A stretch of DNA of 64,000 nucleotides, from NCBI GenBank assembly GCA_035610365.1, contig CM069436.1, positions 6,004,937 through 6,068,936 on the forward strand, in the 5' to 3' direction. How positions within the stretch are numbered: the stretch's first letter is position 1; each line of letters begins with the position of its first letter. The stretch comes from Aquatica leii. Its lineage: Eukaryota > Arthropoda > Insecta > Coleoptera > Lampyridae. The position numbers and the translations under genes are program-made. Shown here piece after piece: positions 10,500 to 21,802 of this stretch. Below the pieces are notes generated by a model. That model ran no database searches. It had not been told where the DNA came from and worked only from the letters and a program-made list of their open reading frames with translations.

Positions 10500-11640
10500 A
10501 GAAGACCTCCAGTCAAGTTATAATTGAACGGACTTTTATTTTTGGTCGATGTTAGCTGGCAGCACCCCGAACCAGCTTTTCGCACGCCTAGCAGTGGAAC
10601 GAGGCGGGGATAGAGTGCCGTAGAACCCCCCCCCTCCTCTTAAGGGACATGTCGCACGACGGAATAAGTCGACGACCAACCTGTGCCAGAGCTAGTTCCC
10701 ACGCCCCCGAGAGACCGACACCAGTTGATAGAGCACCGGACAGCGGGTCCCCGGTGGGGCTCTCTATCACCCTCGGATACTCGTGTTGCTGCCGCGCCAC
10801 GTTGGACGAGTCGCCGTCGCAGTCTCCTCCATCCTACAAAAATGGATTCCTCTGCTACCTTGCAATGCTCGAACAGCCCTCGCCCTTTCCGCATAAATGC
10901 ACCAGCATACTGGGGATACTGGAATTGGGTAGATTGCTGTCCGTTCTATGGGTCTAAGGCGCAAGGCCATTCGCATAGACCCCGGGCGTATTGGTCCGCG
11001 TACGGTTACCACAAGACGCTTCCTCTGCCGGAGGGACTAGTCCCCCCTGTCATGCTTTCGTATAATAGAACTCAGCCTTTCCTCTCCCTTCAGAGCTAGG
11101 TCTCGGTTTACCGGCGCTGGAAAACCCTTAGACCTAGGCCGTCCCCCAAGTTCCTGTCTGAAGATTGAACCGAGTTTCAGAATTGAAGCTAGGTCCAGAT
11201 TTACCGACATGGACAAGACGGGTTACGTCTGCCAGCCGTGCCTCCAGTTCCTGTCCAATTCCTTCCCTCGGAATTGGGTAGAGTGACTATTATTCTAAGG
11301 GAAGCGGTCACATGACAAACCTCTCCCTCGCGTATAGATCGTACAAATTAAGTCCACAATCCACGGACGTTATGCCGCCGTAGAGGGGAGCCCCTAAAGG
11401 CGTCAACACAACTACTACGACGTTTGGATACGGTACGTTTCGGCCGTTGACTCAGGACCCAGACTTGCGCTTGGACCCTGGAATTGGGTGGAAACGTATC
11501 CGTTTTAAGGGTAACAACACCACATGGTGAAATGTAGGCCCGTGTCCGTCATTTAGTTCACATCCGCACTGGAGAACCAGCACAGATCCTATCCAGAGTG
11601 CACCACGAGGAGGCGACTAACATTACACTATCAAAATTAA
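10500..11640. repeat. GC-rich block with internal repeats, origin unknown
   Basis: This block is clearly richer in GC than everything around it. A motif starting GGAATTGGGTRGA and followed 20-25 bp later by TTCTAAGGG-like sequence occurs at 10,921, 11,270 and 11,480. A second pair (AGCTAGGTC at about 11,095 and 11,188; AGTTCCTGTC at about 11,150 and 11,247) points to a roughly 95-bp tandem duplication. Overlapping open frames on both strands (for example 10,683-11,099 plus) follow from GC content and have no domain I know. It could be the untranslated part of a retroelement. Confidence 0.5.
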
Positions 11641-13620
11641 ACCACTCACAGCGAATCTTCAATAGAAAATGAATATTGGCACAAAACCCCCCTCCGTAGA
11701 TATCGCATAAAACTGTAATATCCAATCAGTGGTGTCCACGTACAAGCAAAAATTCTATTAAAATTCAAAAATGTAAAACGTTATTACTACGGACACGTAA
11801 CACACTCCCCGGGTCTTTTCAAATCCAATATGACAACGCCTGGGAAATCTGCTAATAATGTAGAAAAGTAGGCGGTGTACTATAATGTTCATTTTTATAT
11901 TATATAATTTGACACTTCGGCAAGTTCCAGCCATAAAAAAAAATAAAACGATCAAGGATCATATTTCTCTTCAATCTTCTAAAATTAACTGTTATTGGCA
12001 AATTTTGAGAAAAAGAATTAATTAAAAAAAAATTAGTGTCAAATAAATTAAGTCATAATGACTTAAATTAGTTATTTAAAAAAATCACACAAAAACCCCC
12101 GAAAATTAACTACATTTAAGCCAGTACCTGATACTACGTAATCGATTCATAGAAGTTTTTATAAATATATTATGAAGTCCACAGTGGAATATCGATTGCA
12201 TTAACAAGAGCAATAAACGGCGTGCCCTCTTACAAATTTTTAGCTTTCACCTTGAAATTGTTTCGTTCGCATAAATATAACCTAAAAAATATATTTTGTA
12301 AAAATCGCAGTTGGCTCTGAATACAAAGTAAAAATGCATAAAAGTGCAAGTTGTTTACACGAAAATTCAATTTAACGAGGGGGGTTGTCTTCTATCTCAA
12401 ATTGATGGTTAGTGCCAAATGTTTCAAATATAGAATAAAAAATTTCGAAATGTGATATCACCGCTGAAGTTTTATATAATAGAGCATATATTCGCAGTCA
12501 CGTCCTCAAATAAAAATTATGTTTCAATGTTGCTTCAGATTTAATCAAATAATTAATTTCAGTTACCACTCCTCACTTAATTTAATGCTTTTGTAATTTC
12601 TCGGCGGCACGACTTTACCTAGAACAAACACGTATTTGTTATTGTCGTGTGGCATTGATTTATAAAGAGCATTAACGATTAGCTATACCTGGAGGATGGC
12701 AATTATTATATGCATTAACTACTTGTCCTCCTCTTAACCTCCCCCCTCGTAATTCCGAAACGAGCACATATTAAATCATTTTTTTTTTATTTCCAATTCC
12801 GACTAAGGCGAAATAAGTCTAGACGACGTACATGTTGTTCGAGAAAAAAGACCAAGATGCATTTTAAAATATATTGCAGTTTAGGTTACATTCTATTTTG
12901 AAAATTAATTCTCGGACGAGTTAAAATTGGTTGGGTTCCAAAACGTGACGAGGACAACTTGAAAAGGTGCGTTTAGGTGACAATATGAGTCAGTTCGAAA
13001 TTTAAATTTGACAAAGATAAATTCAACTACATGTTTTTTCTTACTTTCGAAACAAGTGAACGTTTTGAACAGAGACGTCATACCTCAGTAGTACAAAGCA
13101 AATACCTACTAACATTTTCAAAGTTTGAGTATTAAAATAAGAAATCCATTAAAAAATTCATCCATCTTTTAGGATTCGTTAATTTGAGCATTATTTCTAT
13201 TAAACGAAAATGACACCTCTTGGTAATGAGGCACCATCAAGAACTGATTCGCGGATTCAAATTTGATCACAAACCCAAAACTGAAAAACACGTCACTTCT
13301 GATTTCGCCTAATGTATTTTTGCAATTAGTAAAATTAAATTTGAATACAACCAAAATCAATTTTCAAATCCGAATAATATGGCAACCGTGTAATTCCGTA
13401 GTGAATAGAGCCTCGAACGATTCTTAGAAATTTGCAAAACGTAGATTAGGTGTAATTCTGAGTGTGAAAGTTTAGAACAACTTCAACTGCAAATGTGAAG
13501 AGAAACGATACAAGATCCAAATACTGCAAATTACAATTTTAGAGAAAGTAAGAAATCTGGAAGCGATCGGCATCTTTTTTCGGAACCCTGTTCAAGGTCG
13601 CAATAAGAATTAAAATTTAA
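11641..13620. other. Noncoding AT-rich interval
   Basis: I see no gene, RNA or clear terminal repeats. Scattered short frames (11,758-11,955; 13,169-13,360) look random. Confidence 0.55.
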
Positions 13621-13679
13621 GTATTTTCTTGTATCGTTTGTACTTTCTTTTTGTCAACCTTTGTATGGAGGTGTATAAA

Positions 13680-14020
13680 ATGAATCCAAGGAGGCTGTCG
13701 TTTGAAGAGAACCCGTTAGACAGCGCCACTTGTGACCCAGCTGCTCAACCGACGGAAGTACTTAGTGAATGCAGTCGTGTCATGGTGAGCCCCGAAGAAA
13801 AGATTCAGTATTTGAAGCGGGTGCTTTTGAAGCAGGCTCTATGGAAAACCAGCGACCTGTTAACGAGACCCTGCTCGCTTCAGTAACCCAAAGTGGTGCA
13901 TCGAAACCATCTTCTCGACGAGACAACGAACCGCCCAATGTACTTCCCCTACCCCAGTCGTCTCATTGTCCGACTCGATTACCCGCGCTCCGTCTTCTAC
14001 GAATGCCCACTTTCTTCTGA
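13680..14020 (+). pseudogene. Gag start of the tandem gypsy-type element
   Basis: The ATG at 13,680 (after GTGTATAAA) opens MNPRRLSFEENPLDSATCDP. The frame stops at 13,886 and is continued in an overlapping frame to 14,020, implying a frameshift near 13,800-13,860. Placed directly before protease and reverse transcriptase, it is probably the N-terminus of Gag. I recognise no domain in it. Confidence 0.5.
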
Positions 14021-14339
14021 GTGCTTCAGAGGTGCCATCGACTGAAAAGTTGAGTACAGTAAAGAAATGTCCTAGTGGCAGCGCTTTTGACTGCACCGAC
14101 ATGAAGGAGTCCACCTGGACCAACTATATCTGTAGAGGCAGTGTTTGAGTAGCATATCGTTTAGTACAATTGAGCCGTGCTCTACGGACGAGTATTTTCT
14201 TAAACACGGAAAACTACCTAAGGAGACAGTAAGGTCATGATTCCCTAAAATGTTGCAATATTCCTCCACTAAATGTTTATGATTACTGATCAATTTGTTC
14301 GCTGCTGTAGCGTAGAGGCGTGCATTTATTAGAAAAGAT

Positions 14340-15920
14340 GCTTTGGCTCGGTCTTCTGGAATGCATTCGTTATTTTTACGTAACGTATGTTTGCGTAGGG
14401 GCGAGTTTGCTATTTTCCAGGGTGATGTTCCTGATCCTAGACTACAGAGAGCCCGGTTGTTGCCACATGTATCTATAGTGTGTGATAAATTATCTTTGTT
14501 AAGTATAGTTGGTTTAAACCGGTTTCCCACGCTTCCTGTTGCGGCAACATACCTTCGTGGAGCAACTGACCATAGGAGTCGGTCAGTCAGTGTTCAAGTT
14601 TGACTTACGTTTCAAATTACAAATTTTGTAGATGCCTTTTCGCATTGTTTTTTGGTTGTTAAGGGACTTATCCGTTCGGTTACCTTGGGGATGGATTAGT
14701 TAGGCAGTGTGAATGCCAGGATAGATTTTAATAGGTATTGTTTGAAAGGTGTAGGTGATAGTGAGCCATTCTGCGTTCCTTTCAATTCGGCAGTATGTCT
14801 AATGGGTAGAGCGACCCCACCGTGTAACCCGCATCCTAAAAAAGTTCTGGCTACTGATGAGTTGTTGTCGAAGGTGCCTATTGCTAGCCAAAGAGTTAGT
14901 AGTACGCAGGTTTTCGTTCGATCTTCTTGATTGGTTTCGTCTTCTGTTCAGCAAATTTCCTGGTAGGACCGATAAGTACCCGGTACTTTTTAATCAACAA
15001 CCAACTGTCGAAGTCACCTTACAAAAATCTTAAACTTGGGTATCGTTAAGAGACGGTATGCTAGTCCTATGACCGCAGTTAAGAAAAAGAATGGCTCAGT
15101 ACGTGTCTGTTTAGATGAGGCACCTATCCCAACAGAAAATATTTTGAATATATGCTTATATCCCAGCGTCTTTTCTACCATAAACTGGAGGTCGTAGCAT
15201 TGGCAGATGCCTTTAACTTCTAGCAGTACCCAGTATACTGCTTTTTTTTACAATAGAAAAATTTACACCTATGAGGTACTACAAAATGCTATGGAATCCT
15301 TCACTAGAGCTATGGATATTATGATCAGAAATATAACAATTTTTCCTTAACTATCTCGATGACCGCTTGGTAAACTCGTCTGACCCGCACTACCATGTTT
15401 TCCATCTGGAGCGGTTGTTTTGTAAAGTCTTTGGCTAAAATAAATTTGAATCTTGAGAAAATCTTCTTTCCCAAAGAGATAAAGTCTCTAAAACTGGTTC
15501 TAAGCAGCAACAGGATATCCACCGACGATTCAATAGAAACTACAGTAACGTTTCTAACCACCTTCTTGAAATCGAGAGTCTAAGAAGAACAATTTGTAGA
15601 GACCATTTTTCTGCGATTCTCTGCTTTGCGGCAAATATTTTACTTACAAACGGATGCTTCGAGTGTCGCTTTAGTTTGTGGAGCTCTTGCCATCTTGACA
15701 AACAAAGGCAGCATCTAGTGATCGGGTTTGCTAGTAGAATTCGTGAAATTACCGAAAAGGAACTCCTTGCTATTACTTTTAGTTTAAAATACTTTCGAAC
15801 TCTTACTTTAGGACATGCATTCGTAATACGGTCGACCACTATGGAAGTTCTTAGACCAGTCTCGTCTACTGAATGTTATGGTAACTCGCCGAGTGTTGTA
15901 TTTAAGTTAATTTGATTTTA
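14340..15920 (+). pseudogene. Copy A: gypsy-type protease, RT and RNase H remnants
   Basis: The protease remnant includes NRFPTLPVAATYLRG and, at 14,709, NARIDFNRYCLKGVGDSEPF. RT finger remnants (MTAIKKKNGSVRVCLD-like) lie near 15,060-15,120, motif C remnants (NYLDDRLV-like) near 15,345-15,370, and RNase H remnants (LQTDASSVALVC) near 15,645-15,700. Stops are frequent in every frame. The order identifies a Ty3/gypsy-type pol. Confidence 0.75.
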
Positions 15921-16060
15921 AAGTGGAGTATATGTAGAACAAAGGGCACTAATTCGAAGGTTCTGTGGTACACTTGCGATTGTATCAGTGAACAAGTTAG
16001 TTAGAAGTTTGGCGCATTCTGTTTAGTATAATCGTTTAATAAACTTTTCAGCAATTTTAG

Positions 16061-16109
16061 GAGGTTGGTTTGGATATGCCAATAGCTAATTGCATGTCAA
16101 GAAAAAACC
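16061..16109 (+). other. Splice-flanked cassette 1 (49 nt)
   Basis: Preceded by CAGCAATTTTAG and followed by GTAAGA. The frame starting at the first base is open (GAG GTT GGT TTG GAT ATG CCA). The sequence folds almost end to end, with GGATATGC pairing with GCATGTC around AATAGCTAAT. Nearly identical to cassettes 2 and 3 through tandem duplication. Confidence 0.55.
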
Positions 16110-16568
16110 GTAAGAAGGATTTTTAAGTGCTTCAGAGCTTCCATTGACTGACAAGTTGAGTACAGTAAAAAAATGTTCTCTTAGCAGCGCTTTTCAATGC
16201 ACCGTCATGAAAGAGTCTACCTGGACCAACAATATCTGTACAGAGTGTGTTTGGGTAGCATGTAGTTTAGTAAAATTGGGACATGCCCTATGTACGAGTA
16301 TTCCCTTAAACAAGCAAACCTTTACTTTCCACGTCGTTGGAGAACTATCACAGGAAACAGTAAGAAAGTCATGAATCCTTGGAACGAACCTGGAGTATCC
16401 AAACCAATTCGTTTATGATAGCGGATTTTTTAAAGCTGTATTCTAGAGAAGTGCGTTTATTAGAGAAGATGCCTTGGTTCACCAGAGTAATGCTAGGTCC
16501 GGTCCTCTTGAATGCATTCGTTATTTTCACGTGACGTATCTTTGCCATAGGGGCGTGCCCGTTTCTGA

Positions 16569-18110
16569 GTGCTATTTTCCAGGGTGATGTTTCTGATCCT
16601 GGACAAATTGTCTTTGTTAACTTTAGTTGGTTCCGGTTGTAACTTGAGTTGTATAAACGAGAAGCATTTTGAAAAATTCAATGGGTCAAACCGGTTTCCT
16701 ACGCTTCCTGTTGAGGCAACACACCTTGGAGGAGCAGTTGGTCATAGTAGTCGGCCAGTCAAGGTTCAAGTTTGGCTTACGTTTCAATTTTCAAAGGTTG
16801 TAAATGCTGTTTCGGTTGTTAAAAAACTTATCCGCCCGGTTACGTTCGGAATCGATTGGTTAGGCAGTGTGAATGCCAGGATAGATTTTATCAGGTATTG
16901 TTTGAAAGGTGTAAGTGATAGTAAAGCGTTCTACGTTCCTGTCAATTCGGCAGTACGTCTAATAGGCCGTGTGCTATGCCGTGACACCCCACCACCAGTT
17001 CTGGCTACTGATAAGTTGTTGTCGAAAGTGCCTATTGCTAGTCAAAAGGAAGAAGTACGCAGGTTTTTGTTCTATCGTCTTTTGTCATCAGCAAAATTCC
17101 TGGTAGGACCGATAAGTACCCGGTAGCTTTTAATCAGCAACCAAATGTCGAAGCCACCTTACAAAAAATGTTGGACTTGGGTATCGTTAATAGTGAATTC
17201 TTCGTATGCTAGTCCTATGACCGCAATCAAGAAAACGGATAGCTCAGTACGTGTCTGTTTGGATGCTAGCACACTCGCATGATTTTAGACAATGAGGCAC
17301 CTATCCCAGCAGAAAAAAAATTTCAAGATGTGCATATATGCTACCATAAACTTGAGGTCGTTGCAATGGCAGATTCCTTTAAGTTCTAGCAGTACCCAGT
17401 ATACAGGTTTTCTTTAGGGGTGCTACAAAATGCTATGGAATCCTTTACTAGAGCTATGGATATTATGATGGAATCAGAAATACAATAATTTTTCCTCAAC
17501 TATCTCGATGACCGCTTGGTGATCTCGTCAGACCGACACTACCATCTTTTCCATCTGAAGCGGTTATTTTGTAAACTCTTGGGCTAAAATAAATTTGACT
17601 GTTAAGAAAACAGAGTTTTTTCCCAAAGAGCTTAAGTCTCTAAGACATGTTCTAAGCAGCAACAGTATAACCACCGACCATTCAATAGAAACTACAGTAA
17701 TGGGTCTAAACCTTTGACCACCTTCTTGAAATCGAGAGTCTAAGAAGAACATTCTTTTGAACGACTGAAGGAGCTGTTTGTAAAGACGATTTGTCTGCGA
17801 TTCCCTGCTTTTAGGAAAATATTTTACTTACAAACGGATGCTTTGAGTGTCGCTTTAGGTGTGGAGCTCTTAGCATCTTGACAAACAAAGACATGATCTA
17901 GTGATCGGGTTTACTAGTAGAATTCGTGTATACAATTACCGAGAAGGAACTCCTTGCTATTACTTTTAGTTTAAAACAGTTTCGAACTCTTACTTTAGGA
18001 CATGCATTGGTAATACGTACCGACCACTATGGAAGTTCTTAGACCAGTCTCGTCTACTGACTGTTATGCTAACTCGCCGAGTGTTGTATTTAAGTTAATT
18101 TGATTTTAAA
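16569..18110 (+). pseudogene. Copy B: gypsy-type protease, RT and RNase H remnants
   Basis: The best preserved copy. An open stretch of 185 codons at 16,569-17,126 covers the protease: TLVGSGCNLSCINEKHFEKF (the active-site DTG region changed to VGSG) through PVTFGIDWLGSVNARIDF, the second conserved protease block of gypsy elements. RT remnants follow: LDLGIVN, MTAIKK.DSSVRVCLDASTL, NAMESFTRAMDIMMESEI and LNYLDDRLVISS (motif C), then RNase H (LQTDALSVALG). The catalytic Asp of the protease is gone. Confidence 0.8.
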
Positions 18111-18231
18111 GGACAAAGGGCACTAATATCGAACTATGGCACACCTGCGATTGTATCAGTGAACAAGTTAGTTGGAAGTTTGGCGCATTCTGTTTAGTAT
18201 AATCGTTTAATAAACTTTTCAGCAATTTTAG

Positions 18232-18280
18232 GAGGTTGATTTGGATATGCCAATAGCTAATTGCATGTCAAGAAAACACC
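18232..18280 (+). other. Splice-flanked cassette 2 (49 nt)
   Basis: Same structure as cassette 1 with two substitutions (GGTTGATTT and AAAACACC). Acceptor-like AATTTTAG before and GTAAGA after. The frame from the first base stays open. Confidence 0.55.
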
Positions 18281-18779
18281 GTAAGATGGATTTTTAAGTG
18301 CTTCAGAGCTTCCATCGACTGACAAGTTGAGTACAGTAAAGAAATGTTCTCTTAGCAGCGCTTTTCAATGCACCGTCATGAAGGAGTCTACCTGGACCAA
18401 CAATATCTGTACAGGGAGTGTTTGGGTAGCATGTCGTTTAGTAAAATTGGAACGTGCTCTATGGACGAGTATTCCCTTAAAGAAAGGAACCTTTACTTTC
18501 CACGTCGTTGGAGAACTATCACAGGAAACAGTAAGGAGGTCATGAATCCTTGGAACGGACCTGGAGTATCCAAACCAATTCGTTTATGATACCGGATTTG
18601 TTTAAGCTGTATTCTAGAGACGTGCGTTTATTAGAGAAGATGCCTTGGTTCACCAGAGTGATGCTAAGTCCAATCCTCTTGAATGTATTCGTTATTTTTA
18701 CGTGACGTATCTTTCCGATAGAGACGTGCCCGTTTCTGAGTTTGCTATTTTCCAGGGTGATGTTCCTGATCCTGGACAA

Positions 18780-19860
18780 ATTATCTTTGTTAAGTTTATT
18801 TAGTTCCGGTTGTAACTTGAGTTGTATACGAGAAGCATTTTGAAAAACTCAATGGGTCAAACCGGTTTCCTACGCTTCCTGTTGAGGCAACAAACCTTCG
18901 AAGAACAGTTGGCCATAGGAGTCGGCCAGTCAAGGTTCAAGTTTGGCTTACGTTTCAAATTCTAAACGTTGTAAATGCTTTTTCGCATTGTTTTTCGGTT
19001 GTTAAAAAACTTATCCGCCCGGTTACGTTCGGAATCGATTGGTTAGGCAGTGTGAATGCCAGGATAGATTTTATCAAGTATTGTTTGAAAGGTGTAAGTG
19101 ATAGTGAGCCGTTCTGCGTTCCTCTCAATTCGGCAGTACGTCTAATAGGCCGTGTGCTATGCCGTGACACCCCACCACCAGTTCTGGCTACTGATAAGTT
19201 GTGGAAGGTGCCTATTGCTAGTCAAAGGGAAGAAGTACGCAAGTTTTTGTTCGATCTTCTTTTGTCATCAGCAAAATTCCTGGTAGGACCGATAAGTACT
19301 ACCCGGTAGCCTTAAGCAGCAACCAAAAGTCGAAGCCACCTTACAAAAAATGTTGGACTTGGGTATCGTTAAGAGAGAATTCCTCGTATGCTAGTCCTAT
19401 GACCGCAATCAAGAAAAAGGATGGCTCAGTACGTGTCTGTTTGGATGCTAGCACACTCACATGATTTCAGACAATGAGGCACATATCCCAGCAAAAAAAA
19501 ATTTCAACATGTGCTTATATGCTATCATAAACTTGAGGTCGTTGCAATGGCAGATACCTTTAAGTTCTAGCAGTACCCAGTATACAGATTTTCTTTAGGG
19601 GTGCTACAAAATACTATGGAATCATCTAGTGCTCGGGTTTGCTAGTAGAATTCGTGTATACAATTACCGAGAAGGAGCTCCCTGCTATTACTTTTAGTTT
19701 AAAATAGTCTCGAACTCTCACTTTAAGACATGCATTGGTAATACGTACCGACCACCATGCTTTGAAGTTCTTAGATCAGTCTCGTCTACGGAAAATGATA
19801 GACTAACTCACCGGGTTTTGTATTTAAGTGAATTTGATTTTAAAGTGAAGTATGTGAAGG
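18780..19860 (+). pseudogene. Copy C: gypsy-type protease and RT remnants, internally deleted
   Basis: The protease block NARIDFIKYCLKGVSDSEPF lies at 19,052 and the RT finger (KKKDGSVRVCLDAST-like) near 19,405-19,450. At about 19,622 the sequence jumps directly from the RT fingers to RNase H-flanking sequence, removing the catalytic YLDD block that copies A and B retain. Confidence 0.75.
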
Positions 19861-20009
19861 GCAAAGAGCATTTATATCGAAGATTCAGTGGCACACCTGC
19901 GATTGTATCACTGAACAAGTTAGAAGTTTAGTATAATCGTTTAATGAACTATACGCAACATCACTTGTGATATAAAATATCTGCTTATTACCTTTTTAAG
20001 CAATTTTAG

Positions 20010-20058
20010 GAGGTTGGTTTGGATATGCCAATAGCTAATTGCATATCAAGAAAAAACC
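20010..20058 (+). other. Splice-flanked cassette 3 (49 nt)
   Basis: Acceptor-like CAATTTTAG and a consensus donor GTAAGT (20,059-20,064). It differs from cassette 1 by GCATATC, which makes the inner stem a perfect GATATGC/GCATATC. It lies in the rightmost copy, whose downstream flank is unique, so it is probably the founder of the triplication. Confidence 0.6.
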
Positions 20059-20063
20059 GTAAG

Positions 20064-21000
20064 TAATTTCTTATTATCTCATAGATACGAGCGTCTTAGA
20101 TACATATGTTGTCACGATTAATTCATGCAGATTTGCTTATGTAATTATTTAAATTTATCACCGGTGGTGCGCTGTGCGTCGTATTGCGTAATCACTAGAT
20201 ATAGATAGTGAATAAAGTGTTGATTATTCATAAGTGCCTGCTGAAACTGCATTTATTTATCGTCTTATGGATAATTTGTTATCTTATACTTCGTGATTAA
20301 TTTTGTTTTTATTGTTGTCATAATTAGCACATCGACTACCACCTACAACTCACTCTCCAGAGTGTTGAGCTGCCGCCACACAGCAAGATGTCGCTGCATA
20401 CTTTTGGTTCGCGGGTTTTAGTTTTCAAATACGAGCACATTCGATCACAAAGTATTAAAAGCAAAAAAATAAATACATGCAGTCACCCAATAAAAAATTA
20501 ATTATCGAGTGATACTACTTAAAACTATCTGACGAAATAAATATTGTAAGAAAACGAATGAAATTTAAAAAAATCTGAAATTGATAATTTATCCTGCGGC
20601 GTCTTTAGATTTGCTCATTACAAACTTTCATGTTTTAAAAAAATTCTAGAAACTTTTTTTTTATTGCATCCGTGAATGAAACTTTAGTCGCCAAATAAAA
20701 AGATTGATTAATGTGAATAGAATCTCAATGTCGTCGATAACATACCGCAATTAGACATAAATACAGTTTTTGAATCATTCTTCGGGTAATAGCAAGCAAA
20801 AGTAAAGAAGAAAAAAATGGATATCAGCTAGTGTTGAAACTTGTATAAATTCTAAACGTTTCTCACGAGGTCAAGTGAAATCCAAGAGTTGAAAATGCAA
20901 CCTATATAATTATGTAGCATTTATTATTTAGATTGGCTAGTTACTCTATTATCATATAGACAAATCTGTAATTAAATGCGACTCAGTATTGAGTAGGTAT
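20064..21000. other. Noncoding interval between cassette 3 and EcR-A
   Basis: Lies within the EcR intron on the minus strand. I see no coding sequence. A short imperfect palindrome, CACTAGATATAGATAGTG, lies near 20,190. Confidence 0.5.
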
Positions 21001-21122
21001 GTACGGTAGTTTTTATTTAATATATGACGAATAACGATAATTGATTTGGCGTGTTACTGTACGTTGTAATTTCGTCCTTGTATGTTGATTAGTAACATTA
21101 CGAATAATTAGCGAGCACTTAC

Positions 21123-21585
21123 CTATTTTACCATTAGGACTGTATGGATCGTAACTTCCACCTGAGGACATGGGCGATGAATATCCATTACTAATAACAG
21201 TTGTGTATTGTTGGCTAGGAGGTCCAGGTGAAGGTGTGAGAGGAGGTACACTAACACTAATTGTTCCTGAATTAGGCGAACTTAACCAATCGTCAGTGCG
21301 CGGTCGTTTATTGTTACTGGTACCACCGACGTTGTTATACGAATTATTACCACCGATTCCATTTGTTGATATACCTAAACCGTTAGTGGTGGTTATTCCC
21401 GAGTTACCAGTAACCACGGAAATACTCGTTAGTCCATTAGCTGTTAAAGACGTCGAACTGACGTTCGTTAACAAATTTTGAGTTGTCAAACCGTTGGTGC
21501 TAGTGCCACAGGGTGAATGCAACCTGGGCTCGGTTTTAACCAATAAAGTATCTTCCCGGTACATCATCTCCTGTTTCAAGTCCAT
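21123..21585 (-). CDS. EcR: Ecdysone receptor, EcR-A isoform-specific coding exon (partial gene)
   Basis: This exon encodes the N-terminal A/B (transactivation) region of the ecdysone receptor, the nuclear receptor that pairs with Ultraspiracle and switches moulting and metamorphosis genes. The frame has 154 codons plus one base. The start MDLKQEMMYRED matches the EcR-A type; a Thr/Asn/Gly-rich linker follows, then KRPRTDDWLSSP, VPPLTPSPGPPSQ, NGYSSPMSSG and SYDPYSPNGKIG, the conserved end of the EcR-A exon. The exon ends at 21,123 with the donor GTAAGT. I chose the ATG at 21,585: upstream codons reach only a GTG, then an in-frame TAA. The zinc-finger exons are not in the window, so the next intron extends beyond the left edge (more than 21 kb). 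Confidence 0.93.
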
Positions 21586-21664
21586 GATTGATGATACATG
21601 AAAGCTTTTGAACACTTGCTGCGTTGTTACCGGCGTGGATCGAGGCGCGGCATGTTATCACAAT
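21586..21664 (-). promoter_or_regulatory. EcR: EcR-A 5' leader within the exon, with upstream ORF
   Basis: A strong acceptor (TTTATTTTTTGTTTTTAG) ends at 21,665, so the exon probably starts at 21,664. The 79-nt leader contains an upstream ATG that opens an eight-codon ORF (MPRLDPRR, then TAA), out of frame with the receptor start. Such a uORF could lower EcR-A translation; that is inference. Confidence 0.5.
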
Positions 21665-21754
21665 CTAAAAACAAAAAATAAACAAAATTAAGTTGCAGAG
21701 AAGTAAGTGGAAAAAATATAGATAACACGAGTGGTTTTTACACGAGAGACTTAC

Positions 21755-21802
21755 AAAAACAATTGACCTCATTTCTAAGATACACCGCATCGTTGTCTAC
21801 TC
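21755..21802 (-). other. Possible EcR-A noncoding leader mini-exon
   Basis: On the minus strand the acceptor TTCTTTTTAG is followed by 48 nt and the donor GTAAGTCTC at 21,754. A 90-nt candidate intron would then join it to the acceptor at 21,665. It fits a short 5' leader exon of EcR-A but rests on splice-site patterns alone. Confidence 0.3.

Larger units (their letters stand above)
13629..20063 (+). repeat. Tandem triplication: decayed gypsy pol plus splice-flanked cassette
   Basis: Three direct copies of a unit of about 2.1 kb: A about 14,018-16,114, B about 16,125-18,285, C about 18,297-20,063. Each unit begins near GAGTGCTTCAGAG or AAGTGCTTCAGAG and ends at a cassette followed by CCGTAAG. 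Copy C is shorter because about 450 bp of reverse transcriptase is missing at 19,622. Sequence upstream of copy A (13,629-14,017) holds the gag start and is not duplicated. Sequence to the right of copy C is unique, so C's right edge is likely the original context. Confidence 0.85.

Noticed and set aside
7355-10585. Long minus-strand frames rich in Leu, Phe and Ser
   Set aside because: They are the complement of the purine-rich LINE; no domain, and the plus strand explains the region.
10640-11099. Overlapping frames of 80-138 codons on both strands
   Set aside because: They arise from GC-rich composition with few stop codons; no recognisable domain and no splice or start context.
12655-12700. 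GATTAGCTATACC as a seventh cassette
   Set aside because: It has the TAGCTAT core only; no TTTTAG acceptor or GTAAGT donor at cassette distance and no dyad around it.
16061-20058. Cassettes 1-3 as Ubx-like coding microexons
   Set aside because: Length and design are similar, but reading phases across the six cassettes are inconsistent and no homeobox gene is in view.
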